Of a stretch of DNA of 50,710 nt, positions 26,417-34,942 are shown piece by piece. Below the pieces are notes generated by a model. It saw only the letters and a program-made list of their open reading frames with translations, did not search any database and was not told the DNA's origin. Made by a program: the position numbers and the translations under genes. The first letter of the stretch is position 1. The number at the start of each line of letters is the position of its first letter. The stretch is from G020344215 sp039586575 (GTDB taxonomy: Bacteria; Gemmatimonadota; Gemmatimonadetes; Palauibacterales; KS3-K002): the NCBI GenBank assembly GCA_039586575.1, contig JBDHKD010000028.1, forward strand, positions 1-50,710, read 5' to 3'.

Positions 26417-27289
26417 ATGAAACTGCTGTCGCGGATCACCACGCTGGTGGCGCTGCTCCTGGCTGTGGCGTTGCCGGCCGAGGCCTGGGCCCAGGGCTTC
26501 GAGGGCACGATCACCACGCGCGAGATCACCGTCACCGACAACGGCATCTGGGAGTTGCTAGAATCGCAGGGCGCGCTGGACGAGGAGGAGGAGATCGACG
26601 TCGCGAAGGTCGTCTTCTCCATCCCGATCGCGAGCATCGTGGGGGCGGCCGGCACCTCCGACGAGATCTCGGTCGAGGAGCTGACCTATCACATCAAGGG
26701 CACGAAGATGCGGGTCGACGGCGGGATGGGCGACGAGATGCCCGGTTACGCGATCCTCGACTTCAACAGCGGCACCTTCCAGCTCGTCAACCCTTCAGAG
26801 CGCATGTATCTGGAGATGACGAAGGAAGACTTCGAAGAGATGATGGCGATGGTGCCGGACTATGGCGAAGCCGATGAGCCGGCCGAGAAAGCGCAGGTTC
26901 GTCCGCTCGGCGACAGCAAAGAGATCAACGGGATGCGCTGTAAGGCCATCGAGATCAAGACAAGCGACGAAACCACGATCGCCTGGGTGACCGACGAGCT
27001 CGGCGACCTAATCAACGTGTTCAAGGAGCTGGAATCGCGGCTCAAGAGCATGGGCATGTTCGACGAGGATGAGCAGGGGACCGAGACCTTCATGCTCGTC
27101 GCCGATCACGGCTTCCCCGTGGTCGAGCAGACGCTCAGCATGTACTACGGTGAGCCCAGCGACTACTCGATATCGGAAGTCCGCTCGATCGAGCGCACGT
27201 CGATTTCCGACGACCTGTTCACGATGCCGGCCGGCTATGAGGGCCGGAGCATCATGGAAATGATGCGGATGTTCGGAGGCGGCAACTAA
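26417..27289 (+). CDS. Exported DUF4412-like protein
   Basis: A 290-residue periplasmic protein. The ATG at 26417 is chosen because GGGAGG (26406-26411) lies 5 bases upstream and a signal follows (MKLLSRITTLVALLLAVALPAEAWAQ). Recognisable parts are YHIKGTKMRVDGG (about 96), YAILDFNSGTFQLVNP, MYLEMTK and a C-terminal DDLFTMPAGYEG, a layout of DUF4412/LolA-like proteins. The tail is methionine-rich (IMEMMRMFGGG). The role is unknown; the fold suggests binding of a hydrophobic ligand. An intrinsic terminator follows at 27318-27347. Confidence 0.7.
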   Translation: MKLLSRITTLVALLLAVALPAEAWAQGFEGTITTREITVTDNGIWELLESQGALDEEEEIDVAKVVFSIPIASIVGAAGTSDEISVEELTYHIKGTKMRVDGGMGDEMPGYAILDFNSGTFQLVNPSERMYLEMTKEDFEEMMAMVPDYGEADEPAEKAQVRPLGDSKEINGMRCKAIEIKTSDETTIAWVTDELGDLINVFKELESRLKSMGMFDEDEQGTETFMLVADHGFPVVEQTLSMYYGEPSDYSISEVRSIERTSISDDLFTMPAGYEGRSIMEMMRMFGGGN

Positions 27290-27317
27290 CCGGCGATGGC
27301 CCGAGGTGACGACGCAC

Positions 27318-27347
27318 GGGGCCGGCTATGCCGGCCCCGATTTCTTT
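27318..27347 (+). terminator. Intrinsic terminator
   Basis: GGGGCCGGC (27318-27326) and GCCGGCCCC (27330-27338) form a 9-bp perfect stem with a 3-base loop, followed by GATTTCTTT. It is placed 28 bases after the DUF4412-like stop, a good Rho-independent terminator. Confidence 0.8.
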
Positions 27348-27393
27348 GTCGCTTGCCCAGGGAAATCGTCGCTCGCATCTTGGTCTGGTAATC

Positions 27394-29220
27394 ATGCGCG
27401 CACACCGCATCTCCAACTTGCCTCGCTCCGCGCTGGCGCTTATCGCCCTACTGGCAGTCTGGGCGATCGCCGCCACGCTGTGGGTGATCTTCGGCAGCGA
27501 CGGCCGCTCGACCGACCTTACCGAGCTCGTCGCGCCGCGCACGAAAATCGTCGTCCTGCCCTTCGAAAACCTGGGACTCCCGGATGACGAGTACTTTGCC
27601 GACGGTCTGACCGAGGAGATCACGGCCCGGCTGTCCGAGATCCCCGAGCTCGGAGTCATCTCCCGCACCACGGCGATCAGGTACAAGAACTCCACGCGAA
27701 GTGCGGTCGAGTTGGGTGAAGAGTTGGACGTCGACTACGTGCTCGAGGGCACGGTCCGCTGGGATCATCTCCCGAACGGTCGCAGCACCGTGAGGGTGAC
27801 GCCACAGCTCATCAGGGTGGCCGACGACACACACGTCTGGGCCGAGCCCTACGAGGCCGTAATATCGCAGATCTTTCAGGTGCAGTCCGACATCGCCGAG
27901 AACGTAGCGCGCGCACTCGACATCACGCTGCTGGAGCCGCTGCGCCGCCAACTCGAGGCGCAACCCACCGCGAACCTCGAAGCCTACGACTACTACTTGC
28001 GTGGCAACGGTCACTATAGCCGCCGTTTCGTAGAAGACGACGCCTGGCGCGCCGTCGAGATGTACGAGCAAGCGGTGGAGCTGGACCCGACGTTCGCCCA
28101 CGCCTACGCCGCACTCTCGCGGGCGCTCGTCTGGATCAACCAGCAGTTCGGGCGCAGTGGTACGCTACCGCAGGCGCGTGACGCCGTAGACTTGGCAATC
28201 CGCCTCGCGCCCGAGCTGGTCGAAGCGCATATGGCGATGGGCGACTACTACTACTACGGCCGCCTGGACTACCCGCAGGCCTTGCAGGAGTACGAGTGGG
28301 TGCTGCGGCGCCAGCCGAGCAACTCGGATGCGCTCGCCCTCACCGCCTGGATCGAGCGACGACGCGGTGATTGGGAGAAGTCGATCGCCTACGCCGACCG
28401 GGCGCTGGAGCTCGACCCGCGCAACGAGGTCTGGATCACCGGCCAGGCACAGAACTACTTCTACATGCGCGATTATGAGCTCGCCGAGGCTTACTTCCTA
28501 CGCGTCATCGCACTCGCTCCCGACGTGCCCTACTACTACCGCTACGCGGCCTGGATGTACCTGGCGTGGGACGGCTCGACGGAAAGAGCGCACAGCCTGC
28601 TGCAAAGTTCCTTCGTCCGCTTCGACCCATTGCAGTTGTTGGTGGGATCGGAGGCATCCTGGATCATCCTGAACGTGTTCGGCCAGGACTACGCAGCAGC
28701 GCTGGAGGACGTGGACCTCGAGGCAGCCGACATCGATCCCGGCTTCTACTACCTCGCCAAAGCGCAGATTAGCTCGCAGCGTGACCAAGAAGATCGGGCG
28801 CGCATCTACTACGATTCGGCGCGTGTCGTCTTCGAGGCGCGCATCGCGGAGGGACCCGAGCACCTCGCGCCGCACTCCCAGCTGGGCATTGCCTACGCCG
28901 GGCTGGGCCGGGCCGAGGACGCCGTCCGTGCAGGTCGGCTCGGCGTGCAGTTGCGTCCCACATCGAGGGACGCCATAGTCGGACCGGACCGAGTCATCGA
29001 TCTGGCGCGGATCTATGTGATGGTCGGCCAGTACGAGGCTGCCATCGAACTGCTCGACCGGGTACTCTCGGTCCCCGGGCCGGTCTCGCCGGCGCTGCTC
29101 CGGGTCGATCCCTTCTGGGACCCGCTGCGGTCCTACCCGCGGTTCCAGATGCTGCTCGAGTCGGACAACTGGCGCGAGCAGGATCAGCGGCCACCCACCC
29201 GCGTAATCGCTTTACGCTGA
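27394..29220 (+). CDS. Membrane-anchored TolB-like/TPR protein without a kinase domain
   Basis: A 608-residue protein. The ATG at 27394 starts an N-terminal anchor (SALALIALLAVWAIAATLWVI, about 11-31). The next domain (about 45-190: IVVLPFENLGLPDDEYFADG, then VDYVLEGTVRW) is the TolB-like/FlgO-like domain common in CadC- and kinase-type proteins. TPR units follow (about 205-600: YEQAVELDPTFAHAYAALSRAL and others). The same TolB-TPR layout sits behind the kinase at 46433-49030, so this is a kinase-less paralogue. The ribosome-binding site is weak. Likely an inner-membrane scaffold; partners unknown. Confidence 0.82.
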   Translation: MRAHRISNLPRSALALIALLAVWAIAATLWVIFGSDGRSTDLTELVAPRTKIVVLPFENLGLPDDEYFADGLTEEITARLSEIPELGVISRTTAIRYKNSTRSAVELGEELDVDYVLEGTVRWDHLPNGRSTVRVTPQLIRVADDTHVWAEPYEAVISQIFQVQSDIAENVARALDITLLEPLRRQLEAQPTANLEAYDYYLRGNGHYSRRFVEDDAWRAVEMYEQAVELDPTFAHAYAALSRALVWINQQFGRSGTLPQARDAVDLAIRLAPELVEAHMAMGDYYYYGRLDYPQALQEYEWVLRRQPSNSDALALTAWIERRRGDWEKSIAYADRALELDPRNEVWITGQAQNYFYMRDYELAEAYFLRVIALAPDVPYYYRYAAWMYLAWDGSTERAHSLLQSSFVRFDPLQLLVGSEASWIILNVFGQDYAAALEDVDLEAADIDPGFYYLAKAQISSQRDQEDRARIYYDSARVVFEARIAEGPEHLAPHSQLGIAYAGLGRAEDAVRAGRLGVQLRPTSRDAIVGPDRVIDLARIYVMVGQYEAAIELLDRVLSVPGPVSPALLRVDPFWDPLRSYPRFQMLLESDNWREQDQRPPTRVIALR

Positions 29221-29338
29221 GCGAGTCGTCCACGCGCTTCCGCTTGTATCTGCCGTAGTACACCGGCATCTTATAGAGAGACTTACCGCAGCCGCACGGG
29301 CGGGGGACCTTCCAGTCTCGAGTCGTGGGGGTGGTGAG

Positions 29339-30781
29339 ATGAAGCGGTGCGCGATCCTTCTGGTTGCCCTCATCTGTTCAGCCGTCGCAACGCCGTTGGC
29401 CGCGCAGCGAGCCGACCGTGGGCGAGACGGAGTCGAGCTGGAGGGCTACGCCGGCGTCTTCTATCCGAAGGAGCCGACTTTTGCTACCGGCGAGACGGGG
29501 TTCGAGCTCGAGGAGCGGGATCTCATCTTCGGCGCCCGACTGGGTTACACCTTCGGATTCAACCTCTTCCTGCAAGCCGAATTCGGCTACGCGCCGCTCA
29601 ACATGACGATCGATGGGGGAGGTGTCCGCGCCCTCAACACCTACCTCTATGGTGCGACGCTCGGTTACAACCTACAGGTCTCACCGTACGCGCAGCTGTT
29701 CATACTAGCCGGTGGCGGCGTGATCCACTGGGTGCCACAGAACATGTCGAATGAGCTGCAGGCGCGGGGGACGTTCGGCGGCGGTCTGCGCTTCTTCCTG
29801 ACTCGCGGGCTGGCGATTCGTCTGGAGGCGCGCGATCACGTCGTGCCGAGGACGATGAGCGAGATTCGCGGGCAGTTGAACCCGGGTCTGACGATCGAGG
29901 ACGAGCTGACTCACAACCTCGAGTTCTCAGGCGGCATCTCGCTCTTCTTCGGCGTCAACCGCGACTCCGACAAGGACCGGGTCTTCAACCAGTACGATGC
30001 CTGCCCGGACACGCCGAGCGGCGCGCCGGCCGACGCTCGCGGCTGCCCGCTGGACAGCGATCGCGATGGGGTGATCGACCACGACGACCGCTGCTCTCAC
30101 ACGCTGCCCGGCACCCCGGTCGATGGGAACGGCTGCCCGCTGGACAGCGACGGCGACGGTGTGCCCGACGGACTCGACCGCTGCGGCAACACGCCGCGCG
30201 GCGTGCCGGTGGACGAGTTCGGCTGCCCAGTCGACCGAGACGACGACGGCGTGCCCGACGGGCTCGACCGTTGCCCCAACACTCCAGCGGGCGCGACCGT
30301 CGATGCCGAGGGCTGCCCCCTGGACAGCGACGGTGACGGTGTGCCGGATGGACTCGACCGCTGTCCCAACACGCCGGCCGACCGCGAGGTCGACGAAGTC
30401 GGCTGCAGTCGAATCCAGGCGGGCCTGGAGGCCGGTCGGCTGGTTCTCTCCTCGGTCTACTTCCGCACCAACAGCGCCGAGCTCTTGCCCAGCTCGCGAC
30501 GCGTGCTCGACGAAGTGGGCCAGGCGCTGCTCGACCGGCTGGACGCCCAGGTCGAGATCCAGGGACACACCGACTCCAGCGGCTCCGCCGGCTATAACCT
30601 GCAGCTCAGCGAGCGGCGGGCCCGTGCGGTCTTCGAGTACCTGACCTCCACCTACCCGGGACTCGACCGCGGCCGCTTCACCGTCCGCGGCTACGGGGAG
30701 TCGCGGCCCATCGCCACCAACGACACGGCGGATGGCAAGGCGCTGAATCGGCGGGTGGAGTTCCTGGTGCGGAGCCAGTAG
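29339..30781 (+). CDS. OmpA-like outer-membrane protein with thrombospondin type 3 repeats
   Basis: A 480-residue protein: signal (about 1-22), a beta-barrel (about 30-205) ending LEFSGGISLFFG, five roughly 30-residue TSP3 calcium-binding repeats (about 215-360, such as DSDGDGVPDGLDRCPNTP), and an OmpA C-terminal peptidoglycan-binding domain (VYFRTNSAELLPSSRRVL, VEIQGHTDSSGSAGYN, ATNDTADGKALNRRVEFLV). It ties the outer membrane to the cell wall. Its last 61 bases recur almost exactly at 34746-34806. A GGGGGTGGTGAG stretch precedes the start. Confidence 0.94.
   Translation: MKRCAILLVALICSAVATPLAAQRADRGRDGVELEGYAGVFYPKEPTFATGETGFELEERDLIFGARLGYTFGFNLFLQAEFGYAPLNMTIDGGGVRALNTYLYGATLGYNLQVSPYAQLFILAGGGVIHWVPQNMSNELQARGTFGGGLRFFLTRGLAIRLEARDHVVPRTMSEIRGQLNPGLTIEDELTHNLEFSGGISLFFGVNRDSDKDRVFNQYDACPDTPSGAPADARGCPLDSDRDGVIDHDDRCSHTLPGTPVDGNGCPLDSDGDGVPDGLDRCGNTPRGVPVDEFGCPVDRDDDGVPDGLDRCPNTPAGATVDAEGCPLDSDGDGVPDGLDRCPNTPADREVDEVGCSRIQAGLEAGRLVLSSVYFRTNSAELLPSSRRVLDEVGQALLDRLDAQVEIQGHTDSSGSAGYNLQLSERRARAVFEYLTSTYPGLDRGRFTVRGYGESRPIATNDTADGKALNRRVEFLVRSQ
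29991..30410 (+). repeat. Tandem coding repeats (TSP3 units) in the ompA-like gene
   Basis: Five in-frame units of about 90 bases encode DxDxDGVxDxxDxCPxTP-type repeats. The third to fifth are most alike at the DNA level (CGACGGCGTGCCCGACGG and close variants), a substrate for copy-number change. Confidence 0.7.
30721..30781 (+). repeat. Direct repeat, left copy: 3' end of the ompA-like gene
   Basis: The last 61 bases of the ompA-like gene including its TAG. They match 34746-34806 at 60 of 61 positions (T at 30732, C at 34757). Similarity stops at the stop codon on the right and one base beyond the left edge. The two copies enclose the propeller lipoprotein block. Confidence 0.92.
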
Positions 30782-30836
30782 TCGCTGGCCGGTAGACGGT
30801 AGCTGGTTCGCCGGTGGCCTGCGTGGACGCCGGCGA

Positions 30837-32258
30837 TCACCGCCGCCCACGCAGCACTAGGCCACTTTCACCCACCGCGAACACGTCGCCGGAGGAGGTC
30901 CCGTGGACAGCGTTAAGCCCCAGGACGGTCGGGCTTGCCTGGGGGCTCCAGCTGATGCCGTCGTAGTGCAGGATCGTACTGCCCTCACTGACGACGAGGA
31001 CATCGGTTGACGATGTTCCCCATACCGCGCGAAGCGTCTCGAACTTCGACGTCCCGCTTACCTGTTTGCTCCAGCTAGTGCCGTCGTAGTGCAGGATCGT
31101 GCCGAGGAAGCCCACGACGAAGACATCCGTCGGCGAGCTACCCCATGCCGCGCGAAACCGCTCGCCTTCCACCGTCAATTGTTCGCTCCAGCCAGTACCG
31201 TCGTAGTGGAGGATCGTACCGCCGCTGCCCACGGCGTAGACATCTGTCGGCGAGCTACCCCAGACGTCGTCCAGGCTGTGCCAGTACTCGTTGTCGGTGC
31301 GCTGGACGCTCCAGCCAGCGCCATCGTAGTGGAGGACGGTGTAGCCGCGACCCACGGCGAAGACGTCCGTAGCAGAGCCGGTTCCGACCGCGCTCCCCCA
31401 CACGCCCAAGAGATCCTGGTTGGTGGGGCTCGCCTGCTCACTCCAGCTCGTGCCGCCGTAGTGGAGGATCGTGCCGCCGTCGCCCACGGCGAAGATATCG
31501 GTCGGCGAGCTACCCCAGATGGCCCTGAGCCAGTCGCTCGTTCCACTGGCCTGTTGGCCCCAGCCCGCACCATCGTAGTGCAGGATCGTGCCGCCTTCGC
31601 CCACCGCAAAGACGTCCGCCGCCGAGCCGGCCCACACGCCCTCCAGGATTGCAGTCGTCCAGGTGACCGGAGTGCTTCGAGCGCTCCAGGCAGCGCCGTC
31701 GTAGTGCAGGACCGTGCCTTCAGGTCCCAAGGCAAGAACGTCCGTCGGGCCGCTGCCCGAGACGCCCATCAGCGGCAACGTCGTGCCGCTCGACTGCGGC
31801 TCCCAGGTCGCGCCGCCATAGCGAAGGATCGTGCCGCCGCCGCCGACCGCGAAGACGTCGTTCGGCGCGCTACCCCAGACTGCATGCAGCGAGTCGAGGG
31901 TACCACTGGCCTGCTCGCCCCAGCCCGTGCCGTCGTAGCGTAGGATCGTACCGCCCACGCCCACGGCAACCACGTCGTTCGACGCGCTGCCCCAGACGCC
32001 CTCCAGCTCCATTTCGATTGGATTCGACTGCGCGGTCCAGCCCGTGCCGTCGTAGTGGACGATCGTGCCGTCGTCACCCACGGCAAAGACATCCGACGGC
32101 GATGCACCCCACACGCCGTTGAGCCACCTCCAGGTCCCCGGCTCCCATTCGGGGCGCCAGCGCGTCCCGTCGTAGTGCTCAACCCAAGTACCGGCCATCG
32201 TGCGGTCAAAGCCCACGACCCACACGTCCGATCCCGAGATTCCCCAGACGTCGTTCAT
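30837..32258 (-). CDS. Propeller-repeat lipoprotein, C-terminal fragment (frameshifted from 32206-32874)
   Basis: The frame begins at an internal ATG (MNDVWGISGSDVW) with no signal peptide. It encodes about 11 full repeats of 38-45 residues plus a last short one, with pattern L-x-x-VWGSSPTDVFAVGxGGTILHYDGxxWxxQ. It ends in the same tail (VGESGLVLRGRR) as the full-length paralogue at 32891-34678. The preceding frame supplies signal, Ig-like domain and two more repeats, so the two are halves of one gene broken near 32258. Two plus twelve repeats equals the fourteen of the paralogue. Expression of this half alone is doubtful. Confidence 0.72.
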   Translation of the reverse strand: MNDVWGISGSDVWVVGFDRTMAGTWVEHYDGTRWRPEWEPGTWRWLNGVWGASPSDVFAVGDDGTIVHYDGTGWTAQSNPIEMELEGVWGSASNDVVAVGVGGTILRYDGTGWGEQASGTLDSLHAVWGSAPNDVFAVGGGGTILRYGGATWEPQSSGTTLPLMGVSGSGPTDVLALGPEGTVLHYDGAAWSARSTPVTWTTAILEGVWAGSAADVFAVGEGGTILHYDGAGWGQQASGTSDWLRAIWGSSPTDIFAVGDGGTILHYGGTSWSEQASPTNQDLLGVWGSAVGTGSATDVFAVGRGYTVLHYDGAGWSVQRTDNEYWHSLDDVWGSSPTDVYAVGSGGTILHYDGTGWSEQLTVEGERFRAAWGSSPTDVFVVGFLGTILHYDGTSWSKQVSGTSKFETLRAVWGTSSTDVLVVSEGSTILHYDGISWSPQASPTVLGLNAVHGTSSGDVFAVGESGLVLRGRR

Positions 32259-34560
32259 CGTAGTGCACGATCGTGCCGTACCCGACGGCGAAGACGTCGG
32301 TCGGCGAGCTGCCCCATACAGCGCACAAATCCTCCGTCGTCGGGGCCTGTTGCTTCCGCCAGCTCACGCCGTCGAAGTACAGGACCGTCCCGTACCGTCC
32401 CACCGCGAACACATCCGTGGGTAGAGCCGCCCAAACGTCCAGCAGGTCGCGCCCCTCCACCTCGATCGTCCAGTCCAACACATGGCCGAGAGGGATCTCC
32501 ACGGTCAGGACACCCCAACCCGCCACGCTGCCGGCGACCGCGGTAATGGCGCTCTGCCCGCCACGCAGCGCCGTGGCGAGGCCGGTGGAATCGACAGAGG
32601 CGACGCGGACGTTTGACGACAGCCACTGAAAGCTCAAATCCGCTACCGGTTCACCCAGCGTGTCCTTCGCTAATGCACTGAACTGCACAGTCTCGCCGAG
32701 CCGCCAAACGCTGTCGATCGCGGGCGTCACCTCAACCCGCACAACCGCCGGCTCTGGCGCCTCAGGCCCCGCCGGCTCGTCGCCGCACGAGCACAGGATA
32801 ACTGTCGCTCCAACACCGAGCAGTAAGTGCGCGACACGCAGGCGTGAAGTCATGGTCGCAACCCGAGTTCGCATACGGCCATGCTGATCATCACCTTCTA
32901 CCGCGCAGCACGAGACCGCTTTCGCCGACGACGAAGACCTCGGTTCCTGATAGCCATATGTCACGCAGGTCGAATTCCGTCGGTCTCGACAGCGTTCTCC
33001 AGTTCACGCCATCGAAGTGGAGAATCCCACCGTCCCTTCCTGCAGCAAAGACATCGGTCGCTGAGCTGCCCCAGACGGCGTTCAGGTGATCGCGCGTCCC
33101 GCTACCCTGCGGGCTCCAGCTCGTGCCGTCGTAGTGAAGGATGGTGCCACCGTCACCCACCGCGAACACATCGGTCGGCGAGCTACCCCAGAGGGCCCGG
33201 AGCCGTGCGGTCGTCCCGCTGGCCTGTGCGATCCAGCTCGTCCCGTCGTAGTGGAGGATCGTGCCATTGTAACCCACAACGTAGACGTTGCCTGCCGAGC
33301 TGCCCCAGATATCGTAGAGGCCCCACGCTGTGACGTTCCGCTCCAGGTCCCAGCCCGAGCCGTCGTAGTGCATGATCGTTCCTTTATCGCCAACGACGAA
33401 GACATCCGTCGGCGAGCTTCCCCAGACACTCGACAGAGTCACCCTTGGGTCGCCCAGGCGATCGAAGACCTCCTCCGCGCCTGGATCCGGGGTCCAGTCC
33501 GCGCCGTCGTAGCGGAGTATCGATCTGCCTCCCACGGCAACAACCTCGGTCGCCGACGTCCCCCATATGTCCTCGATGTCATCAGCCGACCCGCCCGGCT
33601 GTACGCCCCACTCGGTTCCGTCGTAGTGTACGATCGTGCCCGAACGTCCAACGGCGAAGATGTTTGTGGCCGACGTACCCCACACGCCCATAAGGTCCGA
33701 GCTGGGCCAGGTGAATTCCGTCTCTTGCTGACTCCAGTTCGCGCCGTCGTAGTGCAGGATCGTGCCGTCACCGCCCACCGCGAACACGTCCGCTGGCGAT
33801 GTACCCCACACACCGCCGAGCCACCGGGCCATCCCGCTCGCCTGTTCCGTCCAGGATGTGCCGTCGTAATGCAGGATGGCGCCATCGCTGCCCACCGCGA
33901 ACGCGTCGGTCGGCGAACTTGACCAGACGGCGTAGAGATCACCGGTCCCGCCCACCTGGGGGACCGCTTGCTCAGTCCAGCTCGTTCCGTCGTAGTGCAG
34001 AACCGTGCTGGTATGGCCCACCGCGAAGACATCGGCTGGAGAACTGCCCCAGACGCTCTCGAGACGATAGCCCGGCTTCGGATTCTGCTGCTCGCTCCAC
34101 TCCATACCGTCGTAGTGCAGGATCGTCCCGTATTCTCCCACCGCGTAGACATCACTTGCCGAGCTGCCCCAGACGCCCCAGTACAACTCGGAGCTATACG
34201 GCTGCTGCTCGGTCCACTCTCTTCCGTCGTAGTGCAGGACCGCAGCTCCGACCACGAATACGTCCTGCGACGAGCTACCCCACACGCCGGCCAGCCATGG
34301 GCCGACCCCGGTAGACGGATCCGTCCATTGCTCGCCCTTCCAGCTCCGGCCATCGTAGTGGAGTATCGTGCCCCCGCTGCCCACGGCGAAGACATCTCTC
34401 CACGAGCTGCCCCAGACGCCGTAGAGATATGCGTCCGTGTCGCTCTCCCGCCTGCTCCAGCGCCGACCGTCGTAGTGCAGGATCACGCCATGACTCCCCA
34501 CCGTGAAGACGTCTGTGGGGGAGGCACCCCACACGTCATAGAACGACCGCCCTTCGGCCT
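30870..34560 (-). repeat. Degenerate ~120-bp tandem repeats encoding propeller blades
   Basis: Across both propeller genes a unit of about 114-135 bases recurs roughly 28 times. The best conserved DNA word on the plus strand is close to CCGTCGTAGTGCAGGATCGT, which encodes TILHYDG on the minus strand. It is followed about 35 bases later by a GCGAAGACGTC-like word (DVFAV). This is a protein-coding repeat, not a CRISPR array: there are no constant repeats with unique spacers. Confidence 0.85.
32206..32874 (-). CDS. Propeller-repeat lipoprotein, N-terminal fragment (frameshifted)
   Basis: Start at ATG 32874 (32853 is an alternative), 16 bases after the stop of the upstream paralogue. A lipoprotein signal (LLLGVGATVILCSC) is followed by an Ig-like BIG2-type domain (VVRVEVTPAIDSVWRLGETV to AVAGSVAGWGVLTVE). 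Two propeller repeats follow (DVWAALPTDVFAVGRYGTVL and AVWGSSPTDVFAVGYGTIV). After HYDE the frame turns into RRLGNLGIGRVGRGL and stops. The continuation lies in the +1 frame from 32258, with the expected linker of about 15 residues missing. This points to a small out-of-frame deletion. Confidence 0.72.
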   Translation of the reverse strand: MRTRVATMTSRLRVAHLLLGVGATVILCSCGDEPAGPEAPEPAVVRVEVTPAIDSVWRLGETVQFSALAKDTLGEPVADLSFQWLSSNVRVASVDSTGLATALRGGQSAITAVAGSVAGWGVLTVEIPLGHVLDWTIEVEGRDLLDVWAALPTDVFAVGRYGTVLYFDGVSWRKQQAPTTEDLCAVWGSSPTDVFAVGYGTIVHYDERRLGNLGIGRVGRGL

Positions 34561-34678
34561 CGACGGTCCAGACGATACCATCGCTCGGCGCGAATGGCCC
34601 GACGTCGTCGCAGGAGAACAAGGGAAGTACCGCTGCGAGCATCAATAGCGGACGCGGCACACCGTGGAGAGCTACCAT
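32891..34678 (-). CDS. Propeller-repeat lipoprotein, 14 VWGSSPTDVFAVG-type repeats
   Basis: A 595-residue protein with a lipoprotein signal (PLLMLAAVLPLFSC) and then 13 complete repeats and one short terminal repeat, each close to VWGSSPTDVFAVGxxGTILHYDGTSW. The repeats resemble YCF48/BNR-like propeller strands, so one or two multi-bladed propellers on the outside of the cell are expected. The tail VGESGLVLRGRR is shared with the downstream broken paralogue. The opening IVWTVEAEGRSFYDVWGASP matches DWTIEVEGRDLLDVWAALP there. It lacks that protein's Ig-like domain. Binding partner unknown; adhesion or binding of surface polymers is possible. Confidence 0.82.
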   Translation of the reverse strand: MVALHGVPRPLLMLAAVLPLFSCDDVGPFAPSDGIVWTVEAEGRSFYDVWGASPTDVFTVGSHGVILHYDGRRWSRRESDTDAYLYGVWGSSWRDVFAVGSGGTILHYDGRSWKGEQWTDPSTGVGPWLAGVWGSSSQDVFVVGAAVLHYDGREWTEQQPYSSELYWGVWGSSASDVYAVGEYGTILHYDGMEWSEQQNPKPGYRLESVWGSSPADVFAVGHTSTVLHYDGTSWTEQAVPQVGGTGDLYAVWSSSPTDAFAVGSDGAILHYDGTSWTEQASGMARWLGGVWGTSPADVFAVGGDGTILHYDGANWSQQETEFTWPSSDLMGVWGTSATNIFAVGRSGTIVHYDGTEWGVQPGGSADDIEDIWGTSATEVVAVGGRSILRYDGADWTPDPGAEEVFDRLGDPRVTLSSVWGSSPTDVFVVGDKGTIMHYDGSGWDLERNVTAWGLYDIWGSSAGNVYVVGYNGTILHYDGTSWIAQASGTTARLRALWGSSPTDVFAVGDGGTILHYDGTSWSPQGSGTRDHLNAVWGSSATDVFAAGRDGGILHFDGVNWRTLSRPTEFDLRDIWLSGTEVFVVGESGLVLRGRR

Positions 34679-34745
34679 ACTTACAGCGCGGTTGGACGGC
34701 TGGGGTGAAGCAGACCGCCACCAATATAGCGGCTTCAGCCGGCGA

Positions 34746-34806
34746 CGACACGGCGGACGGCAAGGCGCTGAATCGGCGGGTGGAGTTCCTGGTGCGGAGC
34801 CAGTAG
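34746..34806 (+). pseudogene. Orphan copy of the ompA-like gene 3' end (right direct repeat)
   Basis: Encodes DTADGKALNRRVEFLVRSQ and a stop, exactly the C terminus of the OmpA-like protein at 29339-30781, with no gene body in front of it. At the DNA level it differs from 30721-30781 at one position. It lies on the plus strand, opposite to the propeller genes it borders. It is either an insertion footprint or the relic of a second ompA-like gene. Confidence 0.9.
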
Positions 34807-34814
34807 GCCGGCAG

Positions 34815-34835
34815 GTGGGTCAGTGGGTCAGTGGG
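34815..34835. repeat. Octamer repeats GTGGGTCA
   Basis: Two and a half units of GTGGGTCA, enclosed by GCAGG (34811-34815) and CCTGC (34836-34840), which can pair. The unit is a variant of the AGTRRGTC octamer of 23885-23996. It lies 8 bases after the orphan ompA-like 3' end. Confidence 0.6.
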
Positions 34836-34942
34836 CCTGCGCGTCGGCGTTTGCTCCGCGGCGGCTGGGGGGCCATCTTGTAGGCCTGAAGACTATCCTC
34901 GGCCCATAGCCCCGGCCTGTCCAACAGCCGCCGGTACTCCCC

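Noticed and set aside
28994..29269. Minus-strand frame starting MPVYYGRYKRKRVDD upstream of the ompA-like gene
   Set aside because: Only the first 15-20 residues look protein-like; the rest is the shadow of the TPR gene. No homology recognised, so no gene remnant is claimed.
30870..34560. CRISPR array because of regular repeats
   Set aside because: The period is about 120 bases, the repeats are degenerate, and they encode protein blades in frame; no constant repeat with unique spacers and no cas gene.
30782..34745. Calling the propeller block a transposon or integron
   Set aside because: No transposase or integrase, no terminal inverted repeats. Only the 61-bp direct repeats are visible, so it is reported as an observation, not as a mobile element.
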